From contig NZ_WNLP01000010.1 of the NCBI RefSeq assembly GCF_009727065.1, positions 1 through 64,000 on the forward strand: a stretch of 64,000 bases of DNA, in the 5' to 3' direction. This DNA is from Bifidobacterium canis (GTDB lineage Bacteria > Actinomycetota > Actinomycetes > Actinomycetales > Bifidobacteriaceae). The notes beneath the pieces were generated by a model, which did not search any database, had not been told where the DNA came from, and worked only from the letters and a program-made list of their open reading frames with translations. The translations under genes and the position numbers were made by a program. This document shows positions 51,054 through 59,993 of this stretch, piece by piece. How positions within the stretch are numbered: the first letter of the stretch is position 1; each line of letters opens with the position of its first letter.

Positions 51054-52166
51054 TCACTGGTTGGGTTCGCCGCGGCGCGCGTATTGGCGGGCGAGCTGCT
51101 CTTGGTATTGGCTGGTTGGGGTGAGCCATTGGCCGGTCAACTGGTTATCGTTGCCACTGGCCAACGTCAGATCCTTGTCACGGATCAACGTCCGGTCGCG
51201 GCCATGCAGTTCGGCCGCGTGCTCGTGTTCCCATTGCGCCAACCGTTGCGGATCGTCCGCCGACCGGGCCATGTCCACCAACGCCGGGTCGGGTCCATGG
51301 TCGAACTTGCCCAACCGGATGGGTGGGATCGTGGCGTCCGCGTCCCGGACCGTGGGCAGGGTGTTGTATGCGCTCGTGTACGCCTGCGCCAGCCGTCGCA
51401 CCTGCGGGTCATGGTGGTGGCTGTAATCATCCATCATGACCGCATACAAGCCACGCATCGTGCCGGTGAAGTGTTCGTCCATCATGGAGTCGACACGGGG
51501 GTTCGCCAACGGTTCCATCCCCTCATCGACCAGATCATGGGTGCGCATGTACCGGTACGCGGTCATCATCGCATACTGGGCTTGGACGGGGGTGTCCGCC
51601 AACCGCATGCGGGTGAACAGGCCACGTCCAACAGCGCTGCGGGGAGGGCGGGGTGCGTGCTGTAGCGCGTACAGGGCGCCCAGATGCCGTCCCCCGTCGG
51701 ACAGGTCCACCAGGTAGTTCTCCACATCCTGACGGTCCTCATCGGTGTCGATGTGCCGGCCCATCCCGTACGTCCACAACGCCATGCCGCGTGCGACGCT
51801 GGCCGCACGGCCCGGCTGGTGCTCGAACCGGGTATACAACCCCTCCTCCGTGTCCGTGTCCACATCCCAGTTGCGGCTGACCTGTGTGTACAGGGGGCTG
51901 TCGGCGATGTTGTATTGGTCCAATACCGGCGCCACCTGTTCGATTTCGGTGCGCGTGTACGGGCTGGTTTTGCTAGGTTGCCAATCCCGGTCGGGCATCA
52001 TGGTGCGCATGGCGGCCACGAGCCGGTGCGTGTCCGGCCGTGGTCCCGGTTCCTGTGGCGTCGTGTCCGGCATGGGCGGCAACCCCATGCCGGTGGTAGT
52101 GGCGGTGGTGTCGAATTGGCCGCCGGTGCTGTTGGGGCTGCCTTTGGGTTTGCGTGGCTGGCTCAT
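51054..52166 (-). CDS. Tagged hypothetical protein (RKPKGSPNSTGGQFD N-terminus), 370 aa
   Basis: It begins MSQP then RKPKGSPNSTGGQFD and soon GLPPM. The remaining ~330 aa are helical and rich in Asp/Arg/Met (YALQHAPRPPRSAVGRG, YTSAYNTLPTVRDADATI) with no recognised domain. ATG 52166 follows AAGGGAGCAGG. Convergent with the RusA-like gene. Confidence 0.65.
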   Translation of the reverse strand: MSQPRKPKGSPNSTGGQFDTTATTTGMGLPPMPDTTPQEPGPRPDTHRLVAAMRTMMPDRDWQPSKTSPYTRTEIEQVAPVLDQYNIADSPLYTQVSRNWDVDTDTEEGLYTRFEHQPGRAASVARGMALWTYGMGRHIDTDEDRQDVENYLVDLSDGGRHLGALYALQHAPRPPRSAVGRGLFTRMRLADTPVQAQYAMMTAYRYMRTHDLVDEGMEPLANPRVDSMMDEHFTGTMRGLYAVMMDDYSHHHDPQVRRLAQAYTSAYNTLPTVRDADATIPPIRLGKFDHGPDPALVDMARSADDPQRLAQWEHEHAAELHGRDRTLIRDKDLTLASGNDNQLTGQWLTPTSQYQEQLARQYARRGEPNQ

Positions 52167-52203
52167 GTCCTGCTCCCTTGTTGTGTCCGGTTACGCCAGC
52201 ACA

Positions 52204-52209
52204 CTATGC
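52204..52209 (-). promoter_or_regulatory. GCATAG motif before the 52166 gene
   Basis: Minus strand CGGCGCATAGTG, 37 bases before ATG 52166, with a leader holding the ribosome site. Confidence 0.4.
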
Positions 52210-52213
52210 GCCG

Positions 52214-52885
52214 TTATAGCGGGTTCGCGGCCCTCCACTCCCACGGGAGCATGCGCAACGGTGGCATGTGCGCCAAACGCCACGCCAGCTCGTACCCGGG
52301 GTCATGGCGCCAGGGGATGTCATAGACCACACGGTCTTCGGCGCCGCGTTTGCGGGTGTGGACGAAGGTTTCCAGGATGAAGCAGGCGAGCATCGCCTGG
52401 GCCAGTTCCGTCGGGTCCATGGTGTGCAGTGTGGTGTCGATCGTGTATTGCTTGCCGTCCCTGTGCGTGGAGGCGGTCACGATACGCTGTTCGCCTCCCG
52501 TCGCGTCGACCCGGGTGATGCTCCAGGCGCTGTCGTTGCGCAACGTCAACGGCCCGGTGTCCGCTTGCATGTGCGCATCCTGATCCATGCCCAGGGCGAT
52601 GAGCGGGACGGTGACGCGCAACTGGTCTGCGATGGTGTGCAGCACGTCCCACAATTGGCCCGACAAGGGGCGTGGCATTTGGGGGTCGAACAGCACGTCC
52701 ATCGCGTCATGGACGATCCATTGGCCGTCATGGCCGACGGTCGCCAAAGGCTGGTCGCACCACCGGTCCACTTCGGTGCTGTCAAGGATGGCGCGGTGGT
52801 ACCGGTTGGATACGACCTGCCCGTCCGTGCCGGTGATGTGCGCGCGTACGGTCCAATACTGCATGTTGGTGATGTCATCGCTCAT
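52214..52885 (-). CDS. Hypothetical protein, 223 aa
   Basis: ATG 52885 follows AAAGCGAGG. MSDDITNMQYWTVRAHITGT start, then mixed alpha/beta, ending LRMLPWEWRAANPL. No family was recognised. Confidence 0.6.
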   Translation of the reverse strand: MSDDITNMQYWTVRAHITGTDGQVVSNRYHRAILDSTEVDRWCDQPLATVGHDGQWIVHDAMDVLFDPQMPRPLSGQLWDVLHTIADQLRVTVPLIALGMDQDAHMQADTGPLTLRNDSAWSITRVDATGGEQRIVTASTHRDGKQYTIDTTLHTMDPTELAQAMLACFILETFVHTRKRGAEDRVVYDIPWRHDPGYELAWRLAHMPPLRMLPWEWRAANPL

Positions 52886-52932
52886 GTCAACCTCGCTTTC
52901 CGAATCCGGTACCCGGCGCATGCGTCCAACGC

Positions 52933-52938
52933 GCATAG
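52933..52938 (+). promoter_or_regulatory. GCATAG motif before the hydrolase gene
   Basis: CGCGCATAGCC on the plus strand, 51 bases before ATG 52990. Confidence 0.35.
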
Positions 52939-52989
52939 CCATGGTCTCATGGTACCGATGAGGCGTGTTGATATGGGTGGGGTGGTGTG

Positions 52990-54278
52990 ATGCGCGGACG
53001 TGGCATGTGGACGGCTGTGGTGATGGCGGCGGCCATGCTGGCGGTGGTGGTGATGGTCGCCACCACCGCGTCCGTGGGTGTGTTCACCACCACGGTGTCC
53101 GGCATGGCCAACACCATCCATGATGATGGTGATGTGGTGTCGGCCACGGATTGCGATGATTTGTCGGGTGCCGCGTTGGGCGGTGAGGCGGCGCCCATGG
53201 GGTCGGGGCCGGCGGCGTTCGTGGACCGGTTCGCCCCTTTGGCGTACCGGACGGGCAAACGGTACGGGTTGCCACCGGAGGCGATCCTGGCGCAGGCGGC
53301 GTTCGAGTCGGGGTGGGCGATGAGTGCGCCGCAACACAATTATTTCGGCATCAAGGTGTGGGCCGGGTGCACGGGTGGGGCGACGACGGGCACGCAGGAG
53401 GACACGGGCTCCGGCATGGTGTCGACCACGGCGACATGGTGCGGGTATCCCAGTGCGCAAGCGGCCTATGACGGGTATGGTGCATTCATCCGCTCCAACC
53501 ACCGCTACGATGCGGCGTTGCAATACCAACGGGACCCGTACAAGTACCTGGAGGCGATCTGGCGGGCGGGGTATGCGACCGATGGGGCGTACATGGCCAA
53601 GATAGGCCCGATTGTGCACCAGATCACCGAACGGATCAAAGCCACGAACATCATCCCCACCTCCGATAGGATCCATTTCGATGCGGCGGCACCCGGTGAG
53701 AGTGGTGCGGAAGGGGCGGGTGGCACGGTGGTGGACGCGTGCTCCACCCAAGCCGCCACTGCCGTGGCGGCCGGCAAGGTGGGTGGCGCCCCGGAGAACG
53801 CGCATGATTACAGTTGGATGTGTTCCACGACGGGCGTGTGCCGTGACGGCGACGGGTTCTCAGGAGACCGGATCAAATACCCGCATAATGTGGGCCGCTA
53901 CCAGTGCGTGTGGTATGCGTGGAACCGGCTTGGCATGATCCATGGTCTGGACGGTTGGGATTGGGTGTTGGGCAACGGTGGCGACATCGCCCGCAACCTG
54001 TCCGGCAAGCCCGGTTGGACGGTGGACGCCACACCCCATGCGGGCGACGGGATCAGCCAGGTCGGTGGCGCGTTGGGTGGCGCTCCCCCCTATGGGCATG
54101 TCGCCGTCGTCGAGGAGGTGCAGACCAGTGGCGACGGGTGGCGCATCCGCATCAGTGAGGGCAATTACGGCACCGGCGGCAACGGCGCGTGGACGGGCTA
54201 CAACAGCCGGTGGCTGACCCAATCCCAGTTCACCGGCGCCGGCAACGTGTTCTTCCGGTACAACGGTTGGAAAAATAA
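52990..54278 (+). CDS. Bifunctional cell-wall hydrolase: glucosaminidase plus CHAP (VirB1/TcpG type)
   Basis: Restored length about 429 aa. A membrane/signal segment (AVVMAAAMLAVVVMVATTAS) precedes a FlgJ-like glycoside hydrolase 73 domain (LPPEAILAQAAFESGW, the Glu being catalytic; NYFGIK; YPSAQAAYDGY). The CHAP domain has YQCVWYAWN (about 303) and GHVAVVEEV (about 369). It cuts peptidoglycan to let the mating channel cross the wall, as two-domain hydrolases of Gram-positive conjugative elements do. The raw frame continues to 54555 through antisense sequence. One more A in AAAAA (54271-54275) gives TAA at 54276-54278, just before the convergent gene's stop. Confidence 0.85.
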
Positions 54279-54284
54279 CGCCGG

Positions 54285-55258
54285 TCAGTGTTCCCGCCCG
54301 TCGGGGGACACGGTGAACCCCTGCTGTTGGTCGCCGCAGGACGCCATGCACATCCCCTCCCATAGGCTCCAATCGACCTTGCCGTCCAGATCGGCCTGGG
54401 TGGCGGGGGCGCGCATGACCGGTTGGGTGGGGTTGATGTCCATCACCGGTTGGCCTTGCACGGGGATCGCCACACGGCGCCCATTGGCCATGATCCGGTT
54501 CATGTTCGTGTCCCACAATTGGTTCCATGGCGACACCCACCACGGGGAGGGTTGATTCGAACTGACCTCGCTCACCTTGCCATCCGTGTCGAACGTCAAC
54601 TCGTCCGACAGGGGTAATCCTGCCATGATGGGGTCAACGCGTACGTGTCGGTGGAATGGAAAGTGTCACCGGGTTCGACAAGGATGGCGCGCACCACACC
54701 CGTCACCGTTGCGGTGTGCTCCCCGGTGTGTTCCACCGTGGGCCCCTCGATCCACCGTGAGCCGCTGCCCCATGCCTGTTGCACCCACCATTCGCCGACC
54801 GTGGGGTACGCCATGCATGAAAAACTGTTGGTCGTCCCCTGGCATGCGGGGTTCTGCCCTGTGGGCCCATAGTCGCTGTTGCGTTGGATGGTGGACACGG
54901 CCGACCAGTCCGGGGGCGTGTAGTCGGTGACACGCAATGCGTTGAGCACATCCTTGGCGGGACGGTGCGCGAATTCTTTGGGGTCGATGGTGGAGTCCGC
55001 CCCATACGTGCGCCACAATTGTTCGAAGCGGACCGCGTTGGCCTCCCGCACCTCCCGTGCCGACACGGGCGCGGTGGCATCCGGCGCATCAGCACTGGCA
55101 CTAGCACTGGCGGTGGCGGATGCCGTGGGCGCCGCCGTGGAGGGCGCGCCGGTGTGGCCGCGTATGGCGAACCATACCACCACGGCCAAGAGGACGATGG
55201 CGAGAATGAACAGGCCGATGTGCAGCCAAGTGCGGGAACGGTGTGGTGTGGTGCTCAT
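54285..55258 (-). CDS. VirB8/TcpC-like membrane protein, one frame break
   Basis: Restored length about 324 aa. An amino membrane segment (TWLHIGLFILAIVLLAVVVW), an Ala/Ser-rich linker and an exported domain of NTF2-like size with GEWWVQQAW and TVTGVVRAILV strands. After TDTYALTP one base added in GGGG (54630-54633) gives IMAGLPLSDELTFDTDGKV to 54285. The layout matches VirB8-like channel subunits; sequence identity is not claimed. ATG 55258 is eight bases after GCATAG. Confidence 0.65.
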
Positions 55259-55266
55259 ACCCCCAA

Positions 55267-55272
55267 CTATGC
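55267..55272 (-). promoter_or_regulatory. GCATAG motif 8 bases before ATG 55258
   Basis: CCTATGGCATAGTTGGGGGT then ATG on the minus strand, without a ribosome site. Confidence 0.5.
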
Positions 55273-55289
55273 CATAGGCCCCGGTGCGC

Positions 55290-55295
55290 GCATAG
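55290..55295 (+). promoter_or_regulatory. GCATAG motif 7 bases before a leader ORF
   Basis: GCGCGCATAG, seven bases, then ATG 55303, which opens a 12-codon leader ending in an ATGA overlap with the lipoprotein gene. Divergent from the motif at 55267. Confidence 0.45.
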
Positions 55296-55302
55296 ACGGC
55301 GC

Positions 55303-55341
55303 ATGTCCGATTGTCCGCACTATGGAAAAGAGCCCCAATGA
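55303..55341 (+). CDS. 12-residue leader peptide
   Basis: It reads MSDCPHYGKEPQ and stops in a TGA that overlaps ATG 55338. AAAAGAG inside it could serve as ribosome site of the next gene. Similar short coupled ORFs lie at 18271 and 35765/35774. It may exist only to couple translation. Confidence 0.35.
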   Translation: MSDCPHYGKEPQ

Positions 55342-55523
55342 CACACCCCACCCCACACGTTCCACGTACCGGCATCCTCCTGCTCGCCCTCCTGCTCACC
55401 CTCCCCCTATCCGGGTGCGCCGCCGGGCACCATGATGGCCCGGCGGGCACGGACGGGACCGTGGTCATGGAATCCCACCAAACACCCAATCATGGGGTGA
55501 ATGGTCAGATCTCCCAATCCTGA
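55338..55523 (+). CDS. Small lipoprotein, 61 aa
   Basis: Signal GILLLALLLTLPLSGCAAGH has a lipobox LSGC, so Cys is the mature lipid-carrying end. The mature part is only ~30 aa and polar. Small lipoproteins in conjugation loci can act in surface exclusion, but there is no sequence proof. The 3' end overlaps the convergent ATPase gene by 19 bases. Confidence 0.65.
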   Translation: MTHPTPHVPRTGILLLALLLTLPLSGCAAGHHDGPAGTDGTVVMESHQTPNHGVNGQISQS

Positions 55524-58500
55524 CCGCTTTCATCGACCACCACCGGATCGGACACCGGGGCCACCACACCGGTCTGATCCGCCAACCCCGTCAACTCCGG
55601 TTCGGGTGGCATGTACCGGGACAGATCCACCGGGTTGGCCGTCTGCAACCGGCTTGTCAACGCCTCCAACCCCCCGTCGCCCTTGCCCGGCCAGAAACAC
55701 TGCACCATATCCACACCACGGCCCAGGTTCTCGAACAAACCACGGCCCTTGGGCATGCCGCCGGTACGGGCCGCCTGCGCATGCAACCGGTTCGCCTCAC
55801 GCTCATTGGCCTGCGACACATTGCCCTGCGTGTTGCCGATACCCAAAAACACTCGCGCCAACATCCCCTTCGCCATGCCCGCATTCGGCAGCAGATCCAA
55901 ATCGCCCGCGTTCAACTGCTGCGCGCCCAACACCACCGTGATGCCGGCGCTGCGCGCCTGCGTGAGCAGGTTCGACGCGTACAAGCCGATGCTGGAACGC
56001 AACCCGTTGCGCCAATCCGCCAACGCATTCGCATTATCCACATCCGGATCATCATTCGCATTCGCGATATTCGCCCGCTCCTTTTGCAACAGGCTGTTGA
56101 ACTCGTCACAGAACACCAACAGGCGTGGCGGACGCACCCCGTCAGGCAACGTGGACCAATCCCCACCACCATGCTCACCGATCAGCCGCACCCGCCGGCG
56201 CATCTCCTCATGCGCATACCGGAACAACGCATAACACCCCGGCAACGACGGTTCGAACGCATCCACATACGGGGCCAACGGTTTGAAATCATTCGCCCCC
56301 TTGCTCGGATCGGTCACCAACACACGCCACCCCGACAACAACGCCATGCCCACCAAGGTCACCGACACACTCGACTTGCCCGAACCGGTCGTGCCGGACG
56401 CCAACAGGTGCGGCGACTGGGCCGGGTCGAACACCGCCAACGCGCCATCATCCAACACCCCAAACGGCAACACGCTTGCCCCCGGGCTGGCCAACGACCA
56501 GTCCACCGGCGCCCGGTCAGGCAACGGGGTCGACTCACACACCAACAACACCAGCTCATCCGCACCTTGCCCCGGCACCAATTTCGAATACGCATACCCG
56601 GCGGCCGTGCAGAACCCATCCAACCGGGAAACCACCATATCCCGGCCCAACCCCGGTGGGATACGGAACACACACCGGGTCAACCGTCCCTTGGCGGGTT
56701 GCACCGACACGGTCGTCACACTCACCCCATCACGGTTCACCGCCTTCGCGCTCGCCCACGCCTCATCCAACCGCAACCGTTGCGCATGCTCGAACTCCAC
56801 TGTCCGCGCCCACTCGTCCCGGTCGGTGCCGCACCCGTTGCCAGCCCACAGGACCAGATGGCCCGCGTCCTCATACTCCCACAGCACCGTGTCCGCACCC
56901 ATCAACGCCTGCAACCTGGGTTGGTTCTTGCGTGTGTCAGCGGCGGTGACGCCACCGGTCAACGTGATCCGGGTACGCCACAACGTCCACCCCATCCCGT
57001 TGCGTGCGCACTGGGTGGCGGGCCCCACATACGCCGCATGCTTCAACGTTTGCGCGAACGCACGGCTGATGATGACCTGCGCGAGCAACCGTTCCGCCGG
57101 CCCATCCCCCATAAGGTCACGCAACTGGACGGGCGTGTTGGGATTGTTCGCCGGCACCGTCTGCACGAACCGCATGTACCGGGTGAACCATTTGCCGTTC
57201 GCACTCATGCCGATCAGATCCGCTATCGTGCTGTCCCCGAACGCGGGGCGCACGTCCACCCGCATGTAATCCGCGGCTTGGTAGCCGCCTTTGGTGGGGA
57301 TGCTCATGGGTGTGTCCTCCAACGCCCATCGTCCATCCTGTGCGGTCAACCGGTCCGCGCCCACACGCCGGTCGTACAGGATCTGCATGGGTGCGGGCAG
57401 TTTCGCGCCCGCCAACGCATCCTCCCACAGGTTCATGTCATCCTGCGCCCGCACCGCCAACCGCAGGTATGCGGCCGTGTCGCCCATCGTGTTCGCGGAG
57501 AACGATTGGGTGTGCTCCTGTCCGGCCTTGTCCTCATCGAACCCGATCGTGTCCAACTCGCCCGTGTACAGCCATGCATGGTCCAACCCCGGGTCGACGA
57601 TCATGGTGATGCCGATGAGGGTGCCCCAGTCACCCAGTTCGCCCGCACTGCTGCCACGCAGCCAGTCACGGCGGATCATCTCCCAATCGGAGTTCGCCGT
57701 CCCACCATGCATCCGCCACACCCAACACGCCGGCCGGCCACCACGCTCGCCCACTTGTTTGAGTTTGCTGTCGCCCACGTACGCGTTGTAGTTGAAGCCC
57801 AGGCGGGCGGTTTCCATGTTCGCCCGGCACCGCAACCCCGTCTCATCCGCGATCAGCTCATCCGGTGGGCAGGTTTCCAATGGGGCTAGATTGCAGATGA
57901 CGTGCAATGTGTCGTCCCCGTCCAACACGAACGCCACATCCATGTTGCTTTGGTTCGCCTGGGCGCGCAACAGGTCACGCACCTGCTTGTCCTGCCACGG
58001 TTGGGCACGGCTCACCGCCAACCGGCACACGATCTCCCCATGCTCGCCGTGCACGGTGTTGTCCAACCGGTACGGGGGTTGGTCCACGACCGCCTTGTCC
58101 AACGCCAACAGCCAACCGGTCAGCATGGCGGCCGCCTCCCGGTCGAGTTTCGCTTGCCGGCGTGCCGCCAGCCATGCGCGCCGCATCGGCAACGGCGCCA
58201 ACAGGCACACCATGGCGGGGATGAGCCATGGGTTGTCCGTGACCATCCACAACGCCAACCCGGCCAGCACGCCGATCAGCATGCACATGGCGATGGCGGC
58301 CAAGTGTTTCTTCGCCCATGTCACCGGGCGTTGCCCTGTGGCGATGAGCCGTGCGGGACGTGTGGGCCGCGCGGCTATCAGCAGGATCGTGCTCACCATG
58401 TTCGCCCATGCCCACCATGCGCCGCAGCGCGCCCACACGAGCGCGCCCATCAGGCACGCCACACCCACGGTGAGCGTGGCCATGGGGTTGCGTGGGTCAA

Positions 58501-58819
58501 GGTTGCGGGACAGGTGGCGGAACCAGGAGCGCATCCACTTGTAGGACGTGTCCCGGCGTTGCTCCGCCGGCGTGTTCGCACACGTACGCTTCCATGGGTC
58601 CGTGCCCGTCAATTGAGGCGCCCTGGCCGCCAACCACGCCACCGCGACGGCGGCGAGCAGCACCGGCATGCCGGGCAAACCGAAACACGACAAGCCCACC
58701 GCCACCAACACACCGACCGTCAGGATCGGGGTGTGCGGGGAAGCGACCATGGGCGCGTTCTGGGCGCCACGCGAACGGGAACGGTTACGGGAACGGTTAC
58801 GGGAACGGGAATAAGCCAT
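55505..58819 (-). CDS. Membrane-bound FtsK/TcpA-type conjugation ATPase
   Basis: 1104 aa, intact. A basic Arg/Ser start (SRSRNRSRNRSRSRG), several membrane segments in two groups (about 30-62 and 115-200) and a large middle region. The ATPase domain has Walker A SGTTGSGKS (about 811) and Walker B LLVFCDEFNSLL (about 901), then LLTQARSAGITVVLGAQQ, the usual post-Walker motif of FtsK/TraG-like translocases. It is the likely coupling protein that brings DNA to the VirB4-type channel. ATG 58819 is nine bases after GCATAG. Confidence 0.87.
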   Translation of the reverse strand: MAYSRSRNRSRNRSRSRGAQNAPMVASPHTPILTVGVLVAVGLSCFGLPGMPVLLAAVAVAWLAARAPQLTGTDPWKRTCANTPAEQRRDTSYKWMRSWFRHLSRNLDPRNPMATLTVGVACLMGALVWARCGAWWAWANMVSTILLIAARPTRPARLIATGQRPVTWAKKHLAAIAMCMLIGVLAGLALWMVTDNPWLIPAMVCLLAPLPMRRAWLAARRQAKLDREAAAMLTGWLLALDKAVVDQPPYRLDNTVHGEHGEIVCRLAVSRAQPWQDKQVRDLLRAQANQSNMDVAFVLDGDDTLHVICNLAPLETCPPDELIADETGLRCRANMETARLGFNYNAYVGDSKLKQVGERGGRPACWVWRMHGGTANSDWEMIRRDWLRGSSAGELGDWGTLIGITMIVDPGLDHAWLYTGELDTIGFDEDKAGQEHTQSFSANTMGDTAAYLRLAVRAQDDMNLWEDALAGAKLPAPMQILYDRRVGADRLTAQDGRWALEDTPMSIPTKGGYQAADYMRVDVRPAFGDSTIADLIGMSANGKWFTRYMRFVQTVPANNPNTPVQLRDLMGDGPAERLLAQVIISRAFAQTLKHAAYVGPATQCARNGMGWTLWRTRITLTGGVTAADTRKNQPRLQALMGADTVLWEYEDAGHLVLWAGNGCGTDRDEWARTVEFEHAQRLRLDEAWASAKAVNRDGVSVTTVSVQPAKGRLTRCVFRIPPGLGRDMVVSRLDGFCTAAGYAYSKLVPGQGADELVLLVCESTPLPDRAPVDWSLASPGASVLPFGVLDDGALAVFDPAQSPHLLASGTTGSGKSSVSVTLVGMALLSGWRVLVTDPSKGANDFKPLAPYVDAFEPSLPGCYALFRYAHEEMRRRVRLIGEHGGGDWSTLPDGVRPPRLLVFCDEFNSLLQKERANIANANDDPDVDNANALADWRNGLRSSIGLYASNLLTQARSAGITVVLGAQQLNAGDLDLLPNAGMAKGMLARVFLGIGNTQGNVSQANEREANRLHAQAARTGGMPKGRGLFENLGRGVDMVQCFWPGKGDGGLEALTSRLQTANPVDLSRYMPPEPELTGLADQTGVVAPVSDPVVVDESGQDWEI

Positions 58820-58828
58820 ACAACACGC

Positions 58829-58834
58829 CTATGC
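58829..58834 (-). promoter_or_regulatory. GCATAG motif 9 bases before ATG 58819
   Basis: TTTGGGCATAGGCGTGTTGT then ATG on the minus strand. Confidence 0.5.
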
Positions 58835-58886
58835 CCAAACCACCCGCGCCCACCCGCCTGAACACCGCAGATGGGCAACGATACCG

Positions 58887-59993
58887 TTACCGTGAACGCA
58901 AAAACGCTAGATACTGGTGATATTTGCGGAGCATCATATTCTTCGCATACTGCTCCATATACTCGTAATCCGGTTCACCTGAATCAGTGATGGGGAGCAT
59001 AACTTTATCGCCGGCAAGATGTTCTTTATTTCGCTTATAACCATGACTGTATTTATGTTCAATCATGTCTTGCGCCGTAACAAAAACAGGCCGGTGTATT
59101 TGTTGACCCAATTAGCGTAGCCGTACAAAACATCACTTGTGGAGATGAATCGTTCGGCTTTGTATATCGCAAAACCGGCTGAACCATCTCCGTTCTTGAT
59201 AAACCCGATACAGTTGCCATCAAGGATCATGGAACGGGAATACTCATCTTCCTTGACACGGCACAGCACTCCATTGTTGCGATTGGTTGCGCCTATGTAA
59301 TTCACTCCCCCGTTGTCGGTCTTGTTCAGATGGTTCAGGCCTTTACCTTTTCCTGGCACAATCAATGTAAACAAGCCCACGATCGGAAAAGGGTTCCATT
59401 TCTTCTCGGCTAACGTTGGAAGTTCAATAGGTTCTCCTAGCTCTGCGATACGCGCCTCGATATAAGCTCGGTATTCCGATAGCATCGCTTCAAACTTCTG
59501 TCGTACATACTGTTCCATGTAGCCGTAATCAGGTTCCCCTGAGTCGGTGATAGGGAGCATGATCTGCATGTTGCGGATGCGGGCATCATTGATCTCGCGG
59601 TTGAAGTTGAAGTTCGACCCCTGTTTTCGATCAGCGCTGTCATGAACAGGTACACGTATTTTGACAGGTGCGGTGTTTTCAATGCAGTCACGTGGTCACT
59701 GGCTACGAACCTGAATGGCTCATAAAACGCTGTGCCCACGCTTCCACTGTTCGCGAGACTAATGCAATCTTCAAACACTCGGGTGCTAGAAGTCGCTTCG
59801 ACATAATCATCCACGCCGTTGTTGTTCGCCGTCGATGAAACATAGGGAACCATACCCGGCACATGATCCGCATTCTTCAACCTTTTTCCTCGCTGAATCA
59901 AGTCGAAGATTTCTGGCATTTTGAAATGCGCCCATTCTTTTCTCCCAGTCTGGGGATTTCAGCATATTTCCCAAGTTCGTCAAGCTTTGGCAT
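58887..59993 (-). CDS. Specificity (S/B) subunit of a restriction-modification system, three frame breaks
   Basis: Restored length about 369 aa. The start MPKLDELGKYAEIPRLGE continues after one A added at TTTT (59938-59941) with WAHFKMPEIFDLIQRGKRL, a classic HsdS opening. One base at 59624-59627 restores KQGSNFNFNREINDARIR; one at 59082-59086 restores LFFVTAQDMIEHKY. LPITDSGEPDYxYMEQY occurs twice (central and terminal), the repeated conserved regions that follow each target-recognition domain. It overlaps the modification subunit by 14 bases. Only about 40-45 % GC by eye, unlike its surroundings. Confidence 0.8.
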
